Shown here: positions 43,281-52,799 of the stretch, one piece after another | How positions within the stretch are numbered: the stretch's first letter is position 1 | How the letters are laid out: each line of letters opens with the position of its first letter | Assembly (NCBI GenBank): GCA_016235815.1 | Contig: JACRIM010000030.1 | Span: forward strand, 62,001-126,000 | Direction: 5' to 3' | Origin: Planctomycetota bacterium | Lineage (GTDB): Bacteria; Planctomycetota; Phycisphaerae; UBA1845; UTPLA1 | DNA: 64,000 nucleotides | The notes under the pieces: generated by a model | Database searches by the model: none | What the model saw: the letters and a program-made list of their open reading frames with translations, nothing else | Told to the model about the DNA's origin: nothing | Translations under genes and position numbers: made by a program

Positions 43281-45161
43281 ATGCCGTACAACGCCGCAAT
43301 GGGCTGGATTATCCTGCCACTGGCGGTCCTGACACTCTTCATCGCCTGGGCGCGGGCCAAGACCGGCGGCCTGCGCGAGGCCATCCTGATCGGCGCATGC
43401 GTCTGGGGCGCGGCGGTCGTCGCCATCACCGAAACGCTCAGCCTCTTCAGCGCCATCACCTGGTGGGGCCTGGCCGTCGCATGGATGGTCGTCGGTCTTG
43501 TCGCCTGGTATGGTTTCGTGCTGGCCCGTCAGAAACCCGCCGACGTCACCACGCAGGACCGGCTCGATTCATTCACCCGGGCATCCATCGCCTGTCTCAC
43601 GGCATACGGAGCGGTCCTGCTGCTCATTGCCATCGTCGCCCCGCCGAACACCTGGGACGCCATGACCTATCACATGGGCCGTGTCATCCACTGGGCACAG
43701 AACCGCAGCGTCGCCCACTACCCAACCAACATCGTCCGCCAGGTCCAGCTCAACCCCTTCGCCGAGTTCGTCATTTTGCACTTCCAAATCCTCACGAACG
43801 GCGACCGCTTCGCCAACCTCCCCCAGTGGCTCGCGATGGTCGGCAGCGTCGTCGGCGTATCGCTGATCGCCGGCCGACTGGGCGCTGGCGCAATTGGGCA
43901 AGCCCTCGCCGCAACAGCGTGCGCAACCCTGCCGATGGGCATCCTCCAATCCACCAGCGCCCAGAACGACTACGTCACCGCCTTCTGGCTGGTCTGCCTG
44001 GCATGGTGTGTGATCGAACTCGCCTCGCGCCCCGCCGCCAAGCACCCCGAACGCTTGGTCTATGCACTGGCTGCCTCCCTCGGCCTCGCCATCCTCACCA
44101 AGGCCACGGCCTACCTCTTTGCCGCGCCGTTCATTATCTGGTTCGTCGTCCATGTCCTTCGCACCCGCCCGGCCCAGTGGTGGCGATATGCGGCCGCCAT
44201 CGCCGCCATTGCCATCGCGATCAACCTCGGCCACTCCATTCGCAACTATCGCGTTTTCGGTTCACCGCTTGGCCCGAAGGACGAAGTGTCGATCTACACC
44301 AACGAAGCCATGGGGCCTGCGCGCCTCGTCTCCAACGTCCTTCGCAATCTCGCGCTCCATGCCAACGTCGCGCCGAACGCAATACAAAAACCGACAACGA
44401 ACGCCGTTGCCTCAATCGTGCGATCACTTGGAGTCGATCCCCACGATCCAGCGACAACGCTTTCAGGAACGTTTTTCGGCGTCGAAGATTTGCCCAACCA
44501 CGAAGACAGCGCCGGCAACGGCCTGCACCTCGTCGCAATTCTTGCAGCGCTACTTCCATTGACCTTCACTCGCGCGCCGAACCGCGCAATATCATGGGCA
44601 TTGTTCGCCGCCGTCGTCGCAGGATTTCTGCTCTTCTGCGGCTATCTGAGATGGCAACCGTGGAACAGCCGGCTGCACTTGCCGCTCTTCGTCCTCGCCG
44701 CGCCCCTCATCGGCTCGGCATTCGACGGCCGGCGATCATTCGCACGATCGGCCATCATGATCCTTCTGCTCGCAGGCGTTTTCCCCCTCTTGTTCAACTT
44801 TAGCCGCCCCCTGATCGGCCCCAACAGCATTGTCCGCCTCGCTCGAAACGATATTTTCTATCTCACGCGTTGGGATGTGCGCGAAGGTCACATGCAACTC
44901 GCCGACTACGCCCGTCGCCGCGGCTGCCTGCGCATTGGGATGATGATCGGCCCGAACGAATGGGAATACCCGCTGTGGGCAATGCTGAACGAAGCCCGAG
45001 TGGACGGCCCGTACAAATTCGATCACGTAAACGTAAGCAACGCCACCAAGAGTCTGCCGGGCGGCCAACACCTCGACCTGTCTGCCCCGGACTGTATCAC
45101 CACCATGCAGGTGCGCGAGGCCAGCGAAATCTACGGGAAGCCCAATCGCCCGGCACCCTGA
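43281..45161 (+). CDS. Polytopic glycosyltransferase-like membrane protein
   Basis: About 626 aa from ATG 43281; GTG 43260 and ATG 43299 are alternatives and none has a clear ribosome binding site. It has ten or more TM helices (for example IILPLAVLTLFIAWARA, ACLTAYGAVLLLIAIVA, LLPLTF). After the second TM group lies APPNTWDAMTYHMGRVIHWA, an acidic first periplasmic loop like that of GT39/GT83-type mannosyl- or arabinosyltransferases using polyprenyl-phosphate sugars. Substrate is unknown. It is convergent with the 467-aa DUF1570-like gene, 11 bases away. Confidence 0.8.
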   Translation: MPYNAAMGWIILPLAVLTLFIAWARAKTGGLREAILIGACVWGAAVVAITETLSLFSAITWWGLAVAWMVVGLVAWYGFVLARQKPADVTTQDRLDSFTRASIACLTAYGAVLLLIAIVAPPNTWDAMTYHMGRVIHWAQNRSVAHYPTNIVRQVQLNPFAEFVILHFQILTNGDRFANLPQWLAMVGSVVGVSLIAGRLGAGAIGQALAATACATLPMGILQSTSAQNDYVTAFWLVCLAWCVIELASRPAAKHPERLVYALAASLGLAILTKATAYLFAAPFIIWFVVHVLRTRPAQWWRYAAAIAAIAIAINLGHSIRNYRVFGSPLGPKDEVSIYTNEAMGPARLVSNVLRNLALHANVAPNAIQKPTTNAVASIVRSLGVDPHDPATTLSGTFFGVEDLPNHEDSAGNGLHLVAILAALLPLTFTRAPNRAISWALFAAVVAGFLLFCGYLRWQPWNSRLHLPLFVLAAPLIGSAFDGRRSFARSAIMILLLAGVFPLLFNFSRPLIGPNSIVRLARNDIFYLTRWDVREGHMQLADYARRRGCLRIGMMIGPNEWEYPLWAMLNEARVDGPYKFDHVNVSNATKSLPGGQHLDLSAPDCITTMQVREASEIYGKPNRPAP

Positions 45162-45172
45162 ACGATGTCGCG

Positions 45173-46576
45173 TTACTTCTCGATCTTGACTTCCTTCTTC
45201 CGGCGGCGCTCTTCCTTCTTGATCTTCTTGGAGAGCTCCTCGAACTCCTCTTTCGAATAGCGCACCAGCTCATCGACGTCGACCTTGTACCCGCGCTGTT
45301 GGAGGTAATATTCCTCGTCGGGCACCTTCTTGTCGCGCGACACATTCTCGCCCACCCAGTCATTCCAGTTCGCCTCGAGCTTCTCTTGGTCCTTCTTCGG
45401 GAACTTCTCGTCCCACGCGACCATGCGGTCGCCCTTGTACGTCGTCTGACGGTCCGCCCCGACGCGTCGCGAGAGATCAAATATCTTGCGGAAGTCGGCC
45501 CGCCCCTTGTTGCCCGAGTGCATCATGTACGCGGCCAGCGACCACGCCTGTGCATAGTTCAGGAAGCCCTGATCGTTCTTGTCGGTCATGTCCTCATGCC
45601 ACGTCTTCGGATCAATCGTCCAGACATAGTGGAAGTCCTTCCATCGATCCGTCCCGTGCAAGCGGCGAATGATGGGCGCATAGCGACCGCGATTCGGAAT
45701 CTCCGCGAAGTTCTCGTCCACGGTCTTCTCGAAATCCCAATATTCAAACACCGCCGCGTGGCCCTCGTTCCACCATCGCGGACAATCCACCGGGAAGCCC
45801 ACCACGTTGTAAAACAGCGTGTAACCAAGCCGAAGCTGAATCTCCATGTGCGCTGCTTCATGCTTCAGCGTCCCCTTCGGCCACTTGTTGAAATCCTTCA
45901 CGCCGTCCGTGAATTGTTGCAGCCGGTAATGCGATGCCGGCCAATATGGGCCGCGATCGTTCAGCAGGTGAACCGCCGGATGAAAAAACCCGCCGCTGCC
46001 CGCCGACCCGCCGTTCTTGCGATAAACCTCCTGATCAGCGAAGACAATGACCTCCACCTTCTCGCGAAGGTCTGCTTTCACGCCGCCCAGCAGCTTGGAA
46101 TACGCCGTGCCATATTCACGGTGCAACATCTCCATGTACATCGCCGTGTCGGCCGTGAATTCCTTGCTGATGTCCGAGCGAACAATGAACGGATGCCCCA
46201 TGTAGGTCCACAGGCGGATCTTCTCGCCGGCGGCATTCTCGAAATGTCCGCCGTTGAAGTCGCCATGCTTATCCTGTTCGACCTTCTTCAGAAGGGCGGT
46301 GTATCGTTTATCGTATTGCTCGTCGGTTTCATTCCGACGCTTGCCCCAGCGAATTCGCTCTTTCGGCTCGCTTGAGGCCTCGTCCTTCTTGTCCGCCTTT
46401 TCGGTCTTATCCGGCTTCTTCGGCTTCTTCACTGCTTTCTTCGCGCCGTCGACCGGAGGATCATCCATGGTGAAATGGACCGCGTCCGGCGGCCCGGATT
46501 GCGCATTTGACGCAAGCAGAAACGAGACCAGCGCGAATAGCATTACGCAGTACCGCCCGAGACGTACCTTTGCCAT
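45173..46576 (-). CDS. Exported DUF1570-like metallopeptidase-like protein
   Basis: 467 aa from ATG 46576, which has AAAGGA at good spacing. The signal peptide is MAKVRLGRYCVMLFALVSFL. A Lys/Asp/Pro-rich linker (KKAVKKPKKPDKTEKADKK) precedes the folded part. The zinc motif is GTLKHEAAHMEIQLRLG (HEAAH), followed by RWWNEGHAAVFEYWDF with a second Glu, similar to the pair at 24969-25991. The C-terminus is Lys/Glu-rich and helical (EFEELSKKIKKEERRRKKEV). Proteolysis is plausible but unproven for this family. Confidence 0.78.
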   Translation of the reverse strand: MAKVRLGRYCVMLFALVSFLLASNAQSGPPDAVHFTMDDPPVDGAKKAVKKPKKPDKTEKADKKDEASSEPKERIRWGKRRNETDEQYDKRYTALLKKVEQDKHGDFNGGHFENAAGEKIRLWTYMGHPFIVRSDISKEFTADTAMYMEMLHREYGTAYSKLLGGVKADLREKVEVIVFADQEVYRKNGGSAGSGGFFHPAVHLLNDRGPYWPASHYRLQQFTDGVKDFNKWPKGTLKHEAAHMEIQLRLGYTLFYNVVGFPVDCPRWWNEGHAAVFEYWDFEKTVDENFAEIPNRGRYAPIIRRLHGTDRWKDFHYVWTIDPKTWHEDMTDKNDQGFLNYAQAWSLAAYMMHSGNKGRADFRKIFDLSRRVGADRQTTYKGDRMVAWDEKFPKKDQEKLEANWNDWVGENVSRDKKVPDEEYYLQQRGYKVDVDELVRYSKEEFEELSKKIKKEERRRKKEVKIEK

Positions 46577-46771
46577 GAGATGATTCCTTTGCTTTCGACC
46601 CGACACGATGCGCGACAGACCGAATACGTCCCGCCCGTGGCTGTTACTCAGGTGGCTCCCACACCTTCCACCATTTTAAGCCGCAGATGCCGGGTGGTGT
46701 CAAGAATGGATCCCACCCCATCATAAATGATCGGGTAAACCAGTATTAGCAAAGAATTATCGCAGCGTCGT

Positions 46772-48847
46772 TTATTGAATGGGAGTACATAGCCGGATTC
46801 GTTCATAACCGGCCGGTAGCGGTTCGCGCGCCACGACGATGGAAGGGTTGAGTTGAACGGCCCGCTTCAGCTTTGGCCACAAGCTTCGCTGAGTCTCCGG
46901 CGGCGGCGGACCCGGGTAGCCCGGATCGGCCCAGTCCAACGTTCGGTCAATCTCGGTCGTGTTCACAACATAGTCAACGGGATCGGATTCCTTCACGGGT
47001 TCCGCCGACTCATAGTGCGCCAGGCGAGGCCAAAACGGTTCAAATTCCCGCACTCGACACGACTGCCCCGTGAGATACGAAAGCAAATGAGCATCGAGGA
47101 TTTCAGCGGTCGCCGTCGGCGGATCGCCCTCGGACAACGCATCAGCGACCACGCGCAGCGGATGGGGCGCCCCCAGCGATCGACACATCGCATATTGTCC
47201 CGAAAGCCACGAAGCGCAGAGCAGCAGCGGCGCGATCATTGCAGCCGCCTTAATTCTTCGATTCACCGCGACTGCCGCCACAAGCCCGGGGATGAACGCC
47301 CACAGCGGGAGCAAGTATCGAATCGTCGTGAAGCTGCAACTACAGCCCCCGAGAAGATACAACGCGACGCTCGTTGTCGCTCCCATGACCACAAGAGTGG
47401 TCGGCCGTCGCGCCGCCCCCCGAAGCAAAAGCATCCGGCGAATCTCGCTCCCATATGCGATTATGAACACCGTGACACATGCGGCCGCCGACGCAAGCAC
47501 CAGTCGATCCGCCACCGACACAAGCGATGATGTGAAAATGTCGAACGGCTCAATGGCATGATCCCGGCCGACCGTCACGTGGGCCATGTACGGCCGCGGA
47601 TCGGCGCCGAACATCAGCGGCATTCCGCACAACAGGTAAATCAGCGTCTCGCCCGTCTTCCATAGCGGTCGAATTCCGAGCGGCAACGCCGGGTCCATCG
47701 CGTTGCCCGCCACCACATGTTGAATCACATACCAGATCGCCGGGGTCGCCCCGACCAATCCGCCGAGGAGCATGACGCCATTGTGAGATACCGAATCGCG
47801 AACCGAATGGAGTGCATTCGTACGCGTTGCCAGGTACCAAATAAAGAACCCAATGCCGACGGCAAGGAAAATCGCCTTCGCACCGGTGGCAGCTCCAAAC
47901 AACAGCCGGGTTCGCACCTCGCCATCCTCAACCCAGACAGACCACATCGCGTTCAACAACGTGAGCGCCGCAAGCACAGCAAGCGGCAACGTGGCTCGCC
48001 CCAGGTGTCGGCGAAACTGCTTCATCAGCGTGCGAACGCACCCGTTCCCTCGCTCCACCATCGGCCATCGCGCCAACAACGCGTGACCCAGGATGGGAAG
48101 CGCAAAGAACAAGATGGAGGGGTTGATCCAGAACCCGGAGCCAAGGATCGCGCCAAATGTGAATCGCCGGCCAAAGGTCACGCCACGGCCTCGCACCCAC
48201 ACAAACCAGGAGGTGTACGCCCAAAGGAGCAGTGTTCCCCATAGCAAAACCTCGACGTATCCCCCGCGCGCCGAAATCGACCACTGCGCGAACATCGGCG
48301 AGCCGTCGATCAACACCGCCGCACCGACCAATCCTCCGCGCCGCCCGAACCAACTGGTCAACATGAGGTACTGCGCTGCAACAAACAGGGCAAGGAACAA
48401 TGCCGGCGCACTTCGAAGCGCGTGAATTGGATCATCAAACAGCGGCATCATCGCCGCCACGACATACGCTTCCAGCGCCCCCATATAACGCTGACCGTAG
48501 AAATAAATCGGAAGCGATCGGCCTGCCGCAATGTCCTGCGCCATAATGCCGACGACTGCCTCATCAGGGTGAAGCAGCGTCTCGCCACGCTCAATCAATG
48601 GCCATCGAGTTGAAAATGCCGCGACCGCCAGCAGGACGGAGAGCACCCAGTCGCGACGACGCAACGCGAACGGCGCCCCGTTTCGGACGCGCCACAAGGG
48701 TCGCGCAACAATCAATGGTTCATTCGTTGTCTCAACAGGTCGGTGATACGTCTCGACCGTGACGATCTCAACATCGTCCGGACGCGCAAGCCGTCGTTTG
48801 TCTGGATTGAAATTCGCCACGCCGCCCCCGCGACCTTTACGCCTCAA
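46772..48847 (-). CDS. Polytopic GT39-like membrane protein
   Basis: Up to 691 aa. The extreme start (TTG at 48847) lies inside a heptamer repeat, so the true start may be downstream. After a polar N-terminus come about 11 TM helices. The motif LLHPDEAVVGIMAQDIAAGR, with Asp-Glu in the first periplasmic loop and a following acidic residue, is the active-site signature of the Pmt/ArnT/GT39 superfamily. It also has GQRYMGALEAYVVAAM. It likely moves a lipid-linked sugar onto an acceptor outside the membrane. It follows the UbiB gene by about 20 bases. Confidence 0.78.
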   Translation of the reverse strand: MRRKGRGGGVANFNPDKRRLARPDDVEIVTVETYHRPVETTNEPLIVARPLWRVRNGAPFALRRRDWVLSVLLAVAAFSTRWPLIERGETLLHPDEAVVGIMAQDIAAGRSLPIYFYGQRYMGALEAYVVAAMMPLFDDPIHALRSAPALFLALFVAAQYLMLTSWFGRRGGLVGAAVLIDGSPMFAQWSISARGGYVEVLLWGTLLLWAYTSWFVWVRGRGVTFGRRFTFGAILGSGFWINPSILFFALPILGHALLARWPMVERGNGCVRTLMKQFRRHLGRATLPLAVLAALTLLNAMWSVWVEDGEVRTRLLFGAATGAKAIFLAVGIGFFIWYLATRTNALHSVRDSVSHNGVMLLGGLVGATPAIWYVIQHVVAGNAMDPALPLGIRPLWKTGETLIYLLCGMPLMFGADPRPYMAHVTVGRDHAIEPFDIFTSSLVSVADRLVLASAAACVTVFIIAYGSEIRRMLLLRGAARRPTTLVVMGATTSVALYLLGGCSCSFTTIRYLLPLWAFIPGLVAAVAVNRRIKAAAMIAPLLLCASWLSGQYAMCRSLGAPHPLRVVADALSEGDPPTATAEILDAHLLSYLTGQSCRVREFEPFWPRLAHYESAEPVKESDPVDYVVNTTEIDRTLDWADPGYPGPPPPETQRSLWPKLKRAVQLNPSIVVAREPLPAGYERIRLCTPIQ

Positions 48848-48864
48848 GACTCACGCCTCAAGAC
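48843..48864. repeat. Short CTCAAGA heptamer array
   Basis: Three units (CTCAAGA, CTCACGC, CTCAAGA) just before the end of the ubiB gene on the minus strand. Same family as the 42451-42552 array. Confidence 0.7.
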
Positions 48865-48867
48865 GGT

Positions 48868-50571
48868 TCAGGACATCTTTCCACTGCGAAGGATGGCGAT
48901 GAGCAATCCGCCGGCCATCACGAAGCTCACGGCATATCCGACGAAGCCCATGTATCGAATGGGCACGCCGAAAACGGTGAGATCGGACCCCATGGAAAGC
49001 AGCATGGTGCTGCCGATGATGGTCGCCGCCACAAGGACCGAAAACGCCAGCCGATTGCTCGATCGATCCAGTTCGCTGGCCAGATAATCGAGATTCTCAT
49101 GGCGGATGTTGATCTGAAACTGGCCCCGTCCGATACCGCGCATCAGATCGCGAATCAAACGCGGGGCATCTCGGACGATGCTCGCAATATGCAGCCCCGA
49201 CACCCCGGCCAGCCGCGCCAGCCGCCGCGGGCTGAATCGCTCACGCATCAACTTCGACAGTTTCGGCTGCAACAATTCCAGCAGATTCAACTCCGGATCG
49301 AGCTGCATCACGACCCCCGAAACGGTCGCGAGCGATTTGAACATCGTCACAAACTCGCGCGGCAATACGGCGTCATTGCGACGCACGATATCGATCAACT
49401 CGCGAAACAGCGTCTTGAACTCCATCCGGTGCAGGGGCAGCCCGTAATACTTCTCCAGCCATGACCGAAGGTCGCGCGTCAGACTCGTGCGATCCGTATC
49501 CCGGCTCAGCGCGCCGAAATCCGCAAGGATATCGACGATGACATCGATCTCCTTGTTCACCATCGCCACGATGCCCAGCACCAGCCGCCCCACCATGTCA
49601 TCATCGATCTGTCCGACGATGCCGAAATCAAACAACACCACATCTCCCGGCGGGCGTATCAACATATTCCCGGGGTGTGGGTCCGCGTGAAACAGTCCCA
49701 ACTCGAAATATTGATGCAGGAAACATTCCGACAAACGGCGGGCAATCTGCTTGCGGTCCACTTCCTTTCCGCGCCCGTCAAGCGCCTCGCGCAGGTGCAT
49801 TCCTTCCATGAATTCCAGTGTCAAGACGTTGGAATCCGTCAAATCCCACCGCACCTTTGGCGTGTGGATATGCGGGTCGTCGGCAAACGCCTCTTGAAAC
49901 CGGCTCGTCGCTGACGCCTCATTCACGAAATCAAGCTCGGTCTGGATGTTCTGGGCAAATTCATCCACCAGCATCCGCGGCCGATAGGATCGAAGCTCGG
50001 GAAACAACGACTCGGCCCGCTCTGCCATCCAACGCAACACGTAGATATCCAGTTGCACCGTCTGTTCGATTCCGGGCCGCTTCACCTTGACCACCACGTC
50101 CTGCCCGTCCGCGGCCACGGCCCGATGCGCCTGGGCAATCGACCCGCTCGCGAACGGCTCGTCGGTGAAACTCTTGAAGGCCTGCTCCACCGGCATCCCA
50201 ACATCGTCTTTGAAGATTCGTCGAGCCTGCTCGGGCGGAAATGGCGCCACATCGTCCTGCAATCGCTCCAGCGCCGTCAGCACCTGCGGAGGCAATACGT
50301 CCGGCCGGGTCGACGCAAGCTGCCCGAGCTTGATAAACGTCGGCCCCAGTTCCTCACAGACGCTCACCAGCCGATTGCCGATGGCCGTCAGCGGATCCAC
50401 ATCCGATTCTTCCGCCTTCGGAGCGAATCGAAACCGAATCGCCGAGGGAATGAACCGCCCGAGTTGCAGCCGATCCACGAAGTGCCCGAAGCCATGCCGG
50501 GAGAGAACCTGCGCAATAATGCGAAGTCGCGCGAAGGTCTTTACCGTCTTGGGCAACGTGGCCAATGACAT
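48868..50571 (-). CDS. UbiB/ABC1/ADCK-family atypical kinase
   Basis: 567 aa from ATG 50571, chosen because AAGGA precedes it with good spacing; an ATG at 50667 adds 32 residues without family features. Family motifs: the KxGQ motif in FIKLGQLASTRPDVLPPQV, the Ala/Ser-rich nucleotide loop FASGSIAQAHRA followed by VVVKVKRPGI, LEFMEGMHL, FHADPHPGNMLI and the metal-binding FDFGIVGQIDDD. Two hydrophobic helices end the protein (LVAATIIGSTMLLSMGSD and YMGFVGYAVSFVMAGGLLIA). UbiB supports ubiquinone or other isoprenoid-lipid homeostasis; the quinone here is unknown. No other quinone gene is adjacent. Confidence 0.92.
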   Translation of the reverse strand: MSLATLPKTVKTFARLRIIAQVLSRHGFGHFVDRLQLGRFIPSAIRFRFAPKAEESDVDPLTAIGNRLVSVCEELGPTFIKLGQLASTRPDVLPPQVLTALERLQDDVAPFPPEQARRIFKDDVGMPVEQAFKSFTDEPFASGSIAQAHRAVAADGQDVVVKVKRPGIEQTVQLDIYVLRWMAERAESLFPELRSYRPRMLVDEFAQNIQTELDFVNEASATSRFQEAFADDPHIHTPKVRWDLTDSNVLTLEFMEGMHLREALDGRGKEVDRKQIARRLSECFLHQYFELGLFHADPHPGNMLIRPPGDVVLFDFGIVGQIDDDMVGRLVLGIVAMVNKEIDVIVDILADFGALSRDTDRTSLTRDLRSWLEKYYGLPLHRMEFKTLFRELIDIVRRNDAVLPREFVTMFKSLATVSGVVMQLDPELNLLELLQPKLSKLMRERFSPRRLARLAGVSGLHIASIVRDAPRLIRDLMRGIGRGQFQINIRHENLDYLASELDRSSNRLAFSVLVAATIIGSTMLLSMGSDLTVFGVPIRYMGFVGYAVSFVMAGGLLIAILRSGKMS

Positions 50572-50688
50572 GAATGCGTCCTTGCGAGATCTCTTAATCC
50601 GAGCCGCAACCGTAAGGCGGGTTCCGCTGAGGTCGAGTCGCGCCAAGCATACGCAACTCGCGTTCATAACGGAGGACGCGCCCCGAAC

Positions 50689-50721
50689 GATTATTCGATC
50701 TGCCGAAGGGATTATTCGGTC
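50689..50721. repeat. Paired 12-bp direct repeat upstream of ubiB
   Basis: GATTATTCGATC (50689-50700) and GATTATTCGGTC (50710-50721) are 21 bases apart, two turns of helix, about 120 bases upstream of the ubiB start. They are AT-rich relative to their surroundings. The helical phasing suggests a protein-binding site for ubiB control, but this is only a pattern. Confidence 0.45.
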
Positions 50722-50797
50722 AGATGCGCTGCGCCGTCAATCACCGAAACGGGTGTACGCCGCATTTGCGCCACGCATTCGTCACGGGGCCAATAAA

Positions 50798-50828
50798 AAA
50801 GGTGGATTCCGCGAGGGAATCCACCTTT
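50798..50828 (-). terminator. Rho-independent terminator of the lipoprotein gene
   Basis: On the minus strand a perfect 13-bp stem (AAAGGTGGATTCC with GGAATCCACCTTT) encloses a 5-base loop CTCGC and is followed by a T-tract (TTTTTTATT). It begins 24 bases after the stop codon at 50853. Confidence 0.88.
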
Positions 50829-50852
50829 GTGCAATTCACGCTGTAACGCTGA

Positions 50853-51551
50853 TCAGAAGATCACGTTCAGAATCACCACGATCTCCACGATCCACAGCAG
50901 CGACATCGCGATACCGATCGGAATAAAGGCCAGTCCGCCTAGAACCCAAAGTACCGGGGCAAGGCTCGCCGCGCCGGCCTTTGGTTGCCCTTCCACCGAC
51001 ATGGTCGCGTATCCCTGCTCATCCGCCTGACGCGCCAGGGAGAACAGTTCGGCATTGGCCGCCACGAACTGATCCACATCACTCGACGCCCGCGCGCCGG
51101 GGGCCGTCGCCGAACCCGGCGCCGTCGGGGCATTCGTCGTCACCGGCCGCTGCCACACACCCTGCGATGTCACGAGATTGGTAATCTGTTTGTTCGCGTC
51201 GATCGAGAGCGTCACCGAGCGGCCGCCGTTCGTAATCGTAATCAACGAAACGTACTGGTCGCCGCTGCTGTCCGACGACACCTGCCCATTGATCCGGGCG
51301 TTGCCGTTCTCATCCACAATGCGGAAGTTCTTCGTCAGTTGATCGAACTCGATGGTCCGTGCACCGGCCATCGGCGTTCCAGCCAGGACCTGCGAAAGCG
51401 CATCGGCGTCACCCAAGGGCGTGCTCACCGTGTTCGCCGGAGCAAATGCGTCTTGTCCGCACCCCGGCAACATAACATGCAAGCCGACCATCAGGCAGAT
51501 GCAAAGGACTGACTTGCTCTTGAAAATAAGTGTGTCAATGAGACGGTTCAT
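50853..51551 (-). CDS. Putative lipoprotein with C-terminal membrane segment
   Basis: 232 aa from ATG 51551, with a GGGAGG ribosome binding site. The signal is VLCICLMVGLHVMLPGC, lipobox MLPGC. The mature protein has a beta-rich domain (TKNFRIVDENGNARINGQV, YVSLITITNGGRSVTLSIDA), a Pro/Thr/Ala-rich linker and a very hydrophobic C-terminus (LWVLGGLAFIPIGIAMSLLW and IVEIVVILNVIF). It is thus anchored at both ends, an odd topology. No family is recognised. A promoter and terminator mark it as a single-gene unit. Confidence 0.78.
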   Translation of the reverse strand: MNRLIDTLIFKSKSVLCICLMVGLHVMLPGCGQDAFAPANTVSTPLGDADALSQVLAGTPMAGARTIEFDQLTKNFRIVDENGNARINGQVSSDSSGDQYVSLITITNGGRSVTLSIDANKQITNLVTSQGVWQRPVTTNAPTAPGSATAPGARASSDVDQFVAANAELFSLARQADEQGYATMSVEGQPKAGAASLAPVLWVLGGLAFIPIGIAMSLLWIVEIVVILNVIF

Positions 51552-51646
51552 GTGTGCCTCCCGGCAGAAAAGAAGTTTCGTTCCAGGGCCACGAATGGGA
51601 GATGCCGAACGGCCGTCACCCAAGCCCTGTCACCACGGCACGCTTC

Positions 51647-51676
51647 GTTATAACAAATCAGGTTTCATCACGTCAA
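51647..51676 (-). promoter_or_regulatory. Sigma70-type promoter of the lipoprotein gene
   Basis: Reading the minus strand, TTGACG (51671-51676) and TATAAC (51647-51652) are 18 bases apart, in an AT-richer stretch about 95 bases before the ATG at 51551. Together with the terminator it defines a monocistronic unit. Confidence 0.6.
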
Positions 51677-51793
51677 CGATTACTTTGAAACTTATCTGCG
51701 AGCAAAGTTAGTTTGGGAAAAGAAAACAGTTTGTAGCGGCGTGCAAATCCAACCGACGGTAGTGGAGCCGGCCTCTCCGCACGCCCGGCGTCG

Positions 51794-52330
51794 TCATTGC
51801 CCGTGCCACAAATCCATCACCACCACCGACACCGCCGCCCCCGCCATCGCCATCGTCGCAGCGAGCTTCGCAACAAGCCCGAACAACCGCCCGATGGTCG
51901 CAAACAACCCGATCTTCGCGCCTTTCACCACGTCATCGTGCAGCGTCAACTCGGCGACCAAGGCCCCAAGAAAGCAACCGGCCATCCCACCCGCAATGGT
52001 GCCAAGGATCGGCACAGGAATCGAAAAAAGAATCATCCCCGCGAACCCGCCCACCAGCGCCCCGATCCCCGCCCGTCGACTCGCCCCCGCCTTGCTCGCC
52101 GCAACCGCCGACGCCAACAACTCCGCCGCCTCACCAACCACTGCAAGCACCCCAATCACCACCAGCCACTTCCACCCCAGCCGCTCCCAGTGGTAATACG
52201 CGTCGTACCCCACAGTCGCAGCAAGGATGACCCAGTTCCCCGGAAGCTGAATCGCGGAGAGGACGACGCCACTGAAACAAACAAGCGTCAAGAGTATGAG
52301 CAGAGTCCATTCGACCATGATGGTCCGCAT
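51794..52330 (-). CDS. DUF456 membrane protein
   Basis: About 178 aa from ATG 52330 (MRTIMVEW); ATG 52318 is equally possible. Five or so TM segments: LLILLTLVCFSGVVLSAIQL, NWVILAATVGYDAYYHW, LVVIGVLAVVGEAAELLASA, GALVGGFAGMILFSIPVPIL and LAATMAMAGAAVSVVV. The phrase LPGNW and GEAAELL are typical of DUF456. Its function is unknown. It is divergent from the GntR operon and close to its operator, so expression of the two could be linked. Confidence 0.82.
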   Translation of the reverse strand: MRTIMVEWTLLILLTLVCFSGVVLSAIQLPGNWVILAATVGYDAYYHWERLGWKWLVVIGVLAVVGEAAELLASAVAASKAGASRRAGIGALVGGFAGMILFSIPVPILGTIAGGMAGCFLGALVAELTLHDDVVKGAKIGLFATIGRLFGLVAKLAATMAMAGAAVSVVVMDLWHGQ

Positions 52331-52368
52331 GGTAGCGGCGACGATGCCTTGCCGCCGCAAAGAAACCC

Positions 52369-52401
52369 TTGACTTCTCACTGTTCTAGTGTACTATAACA
52401 G
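52369..52401 (+). promoter_or_regulatory. Palindromic operator over a leaderless promoter
   Basis: TTGACT (52369-52374), a 16-base spacer and TACTAT (52391-52396) precede an ATG at 52403 by six bases. A 22-bp palindrome CTGTTCTAGTGTACTATAACAG (52380-52401; written here as one 22-base site, arms CTGTT/AACAG and TAGT/ACTA) overlaps the -10 box. A dimeric GntR-type repressor binding here would block RNA polymerase, so autoregulation by the adjacent gene is likely. Confidence 0.72.
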
Positions 52402-52402
52402 T

Positions 52403-52795
52403 ATGAGTATCCGGCTTTCTGCTTCCAGTGCAGTCCCCATCTACCGGCAGATCGTCGATCAGGTCAGCCAGCAGATCGCCAGCGGGAGATTGAAGCCCGG
52501 GGACCGCCTCCCCAGTGTCCGCGAGATGGCTCGCGCCCTCCCGGCCAATCAGAACACCGTTCTCAAAGCCTACGAGATGCTCGAACGCGACGGCCTCATC
52601 GAGCGTCGCCACGGCGACGGCACGTTCATCGCCGAAGGAGGCTCGCCGCTGCGTCTGTCCGAACGCCGACGGCGAATCGCCGATGCACTCACGCAGGCCG
52701 TGGTGTTGGCGCGGCATTACCGCCTCAGTGATGACGAGGTCCGCCGCGCGCTGGACGAGCAACTTACCCATTTCCCGAAAGCAACGCAGGAGTGA
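52403..52795 (+). CDS. GntR-family regulator, YtrA subfamily
   Basis: 130 aa, the short YtrA size. The winged helix-turn-helix is GRLKPGDRLPSVREMARALP, NQNTVLKAYEMLERDGLIER and RHGDGTFIAEGG, and there is no large effector domain, only a short C-terminal dimerisation tail. YtrA-type proteins repress adjacent ABC transporter operons and respond to cell-wall or peptide stress. It begins the operon with ATG 52403 directly after the palindrome and no Shine-Dalgarno. An upstream GTG would start inside the -10 box and is unlikely. Confidence 0.92.
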   Translation: MSIRLSASSAVPIYRQIVDQVSQQIASGRLKPGDRLPSVREMARALPANQNTVLKAYEMLERDGLIERRHGDGTFIAEGGSPLRLSERRRRIADALTQAVVLARHYRLSDDEVRRALDEQLTHFPKATQE

Positions 52796-52799
52796 CGCC

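Noticed and set aside
43193-44803. Plus-strand frame overlapping the glycosyltransferase at 43281
   Set aside because: It is an Arg/Pro-rich shifted frame; the 43281 frame gives clear membrane helices.
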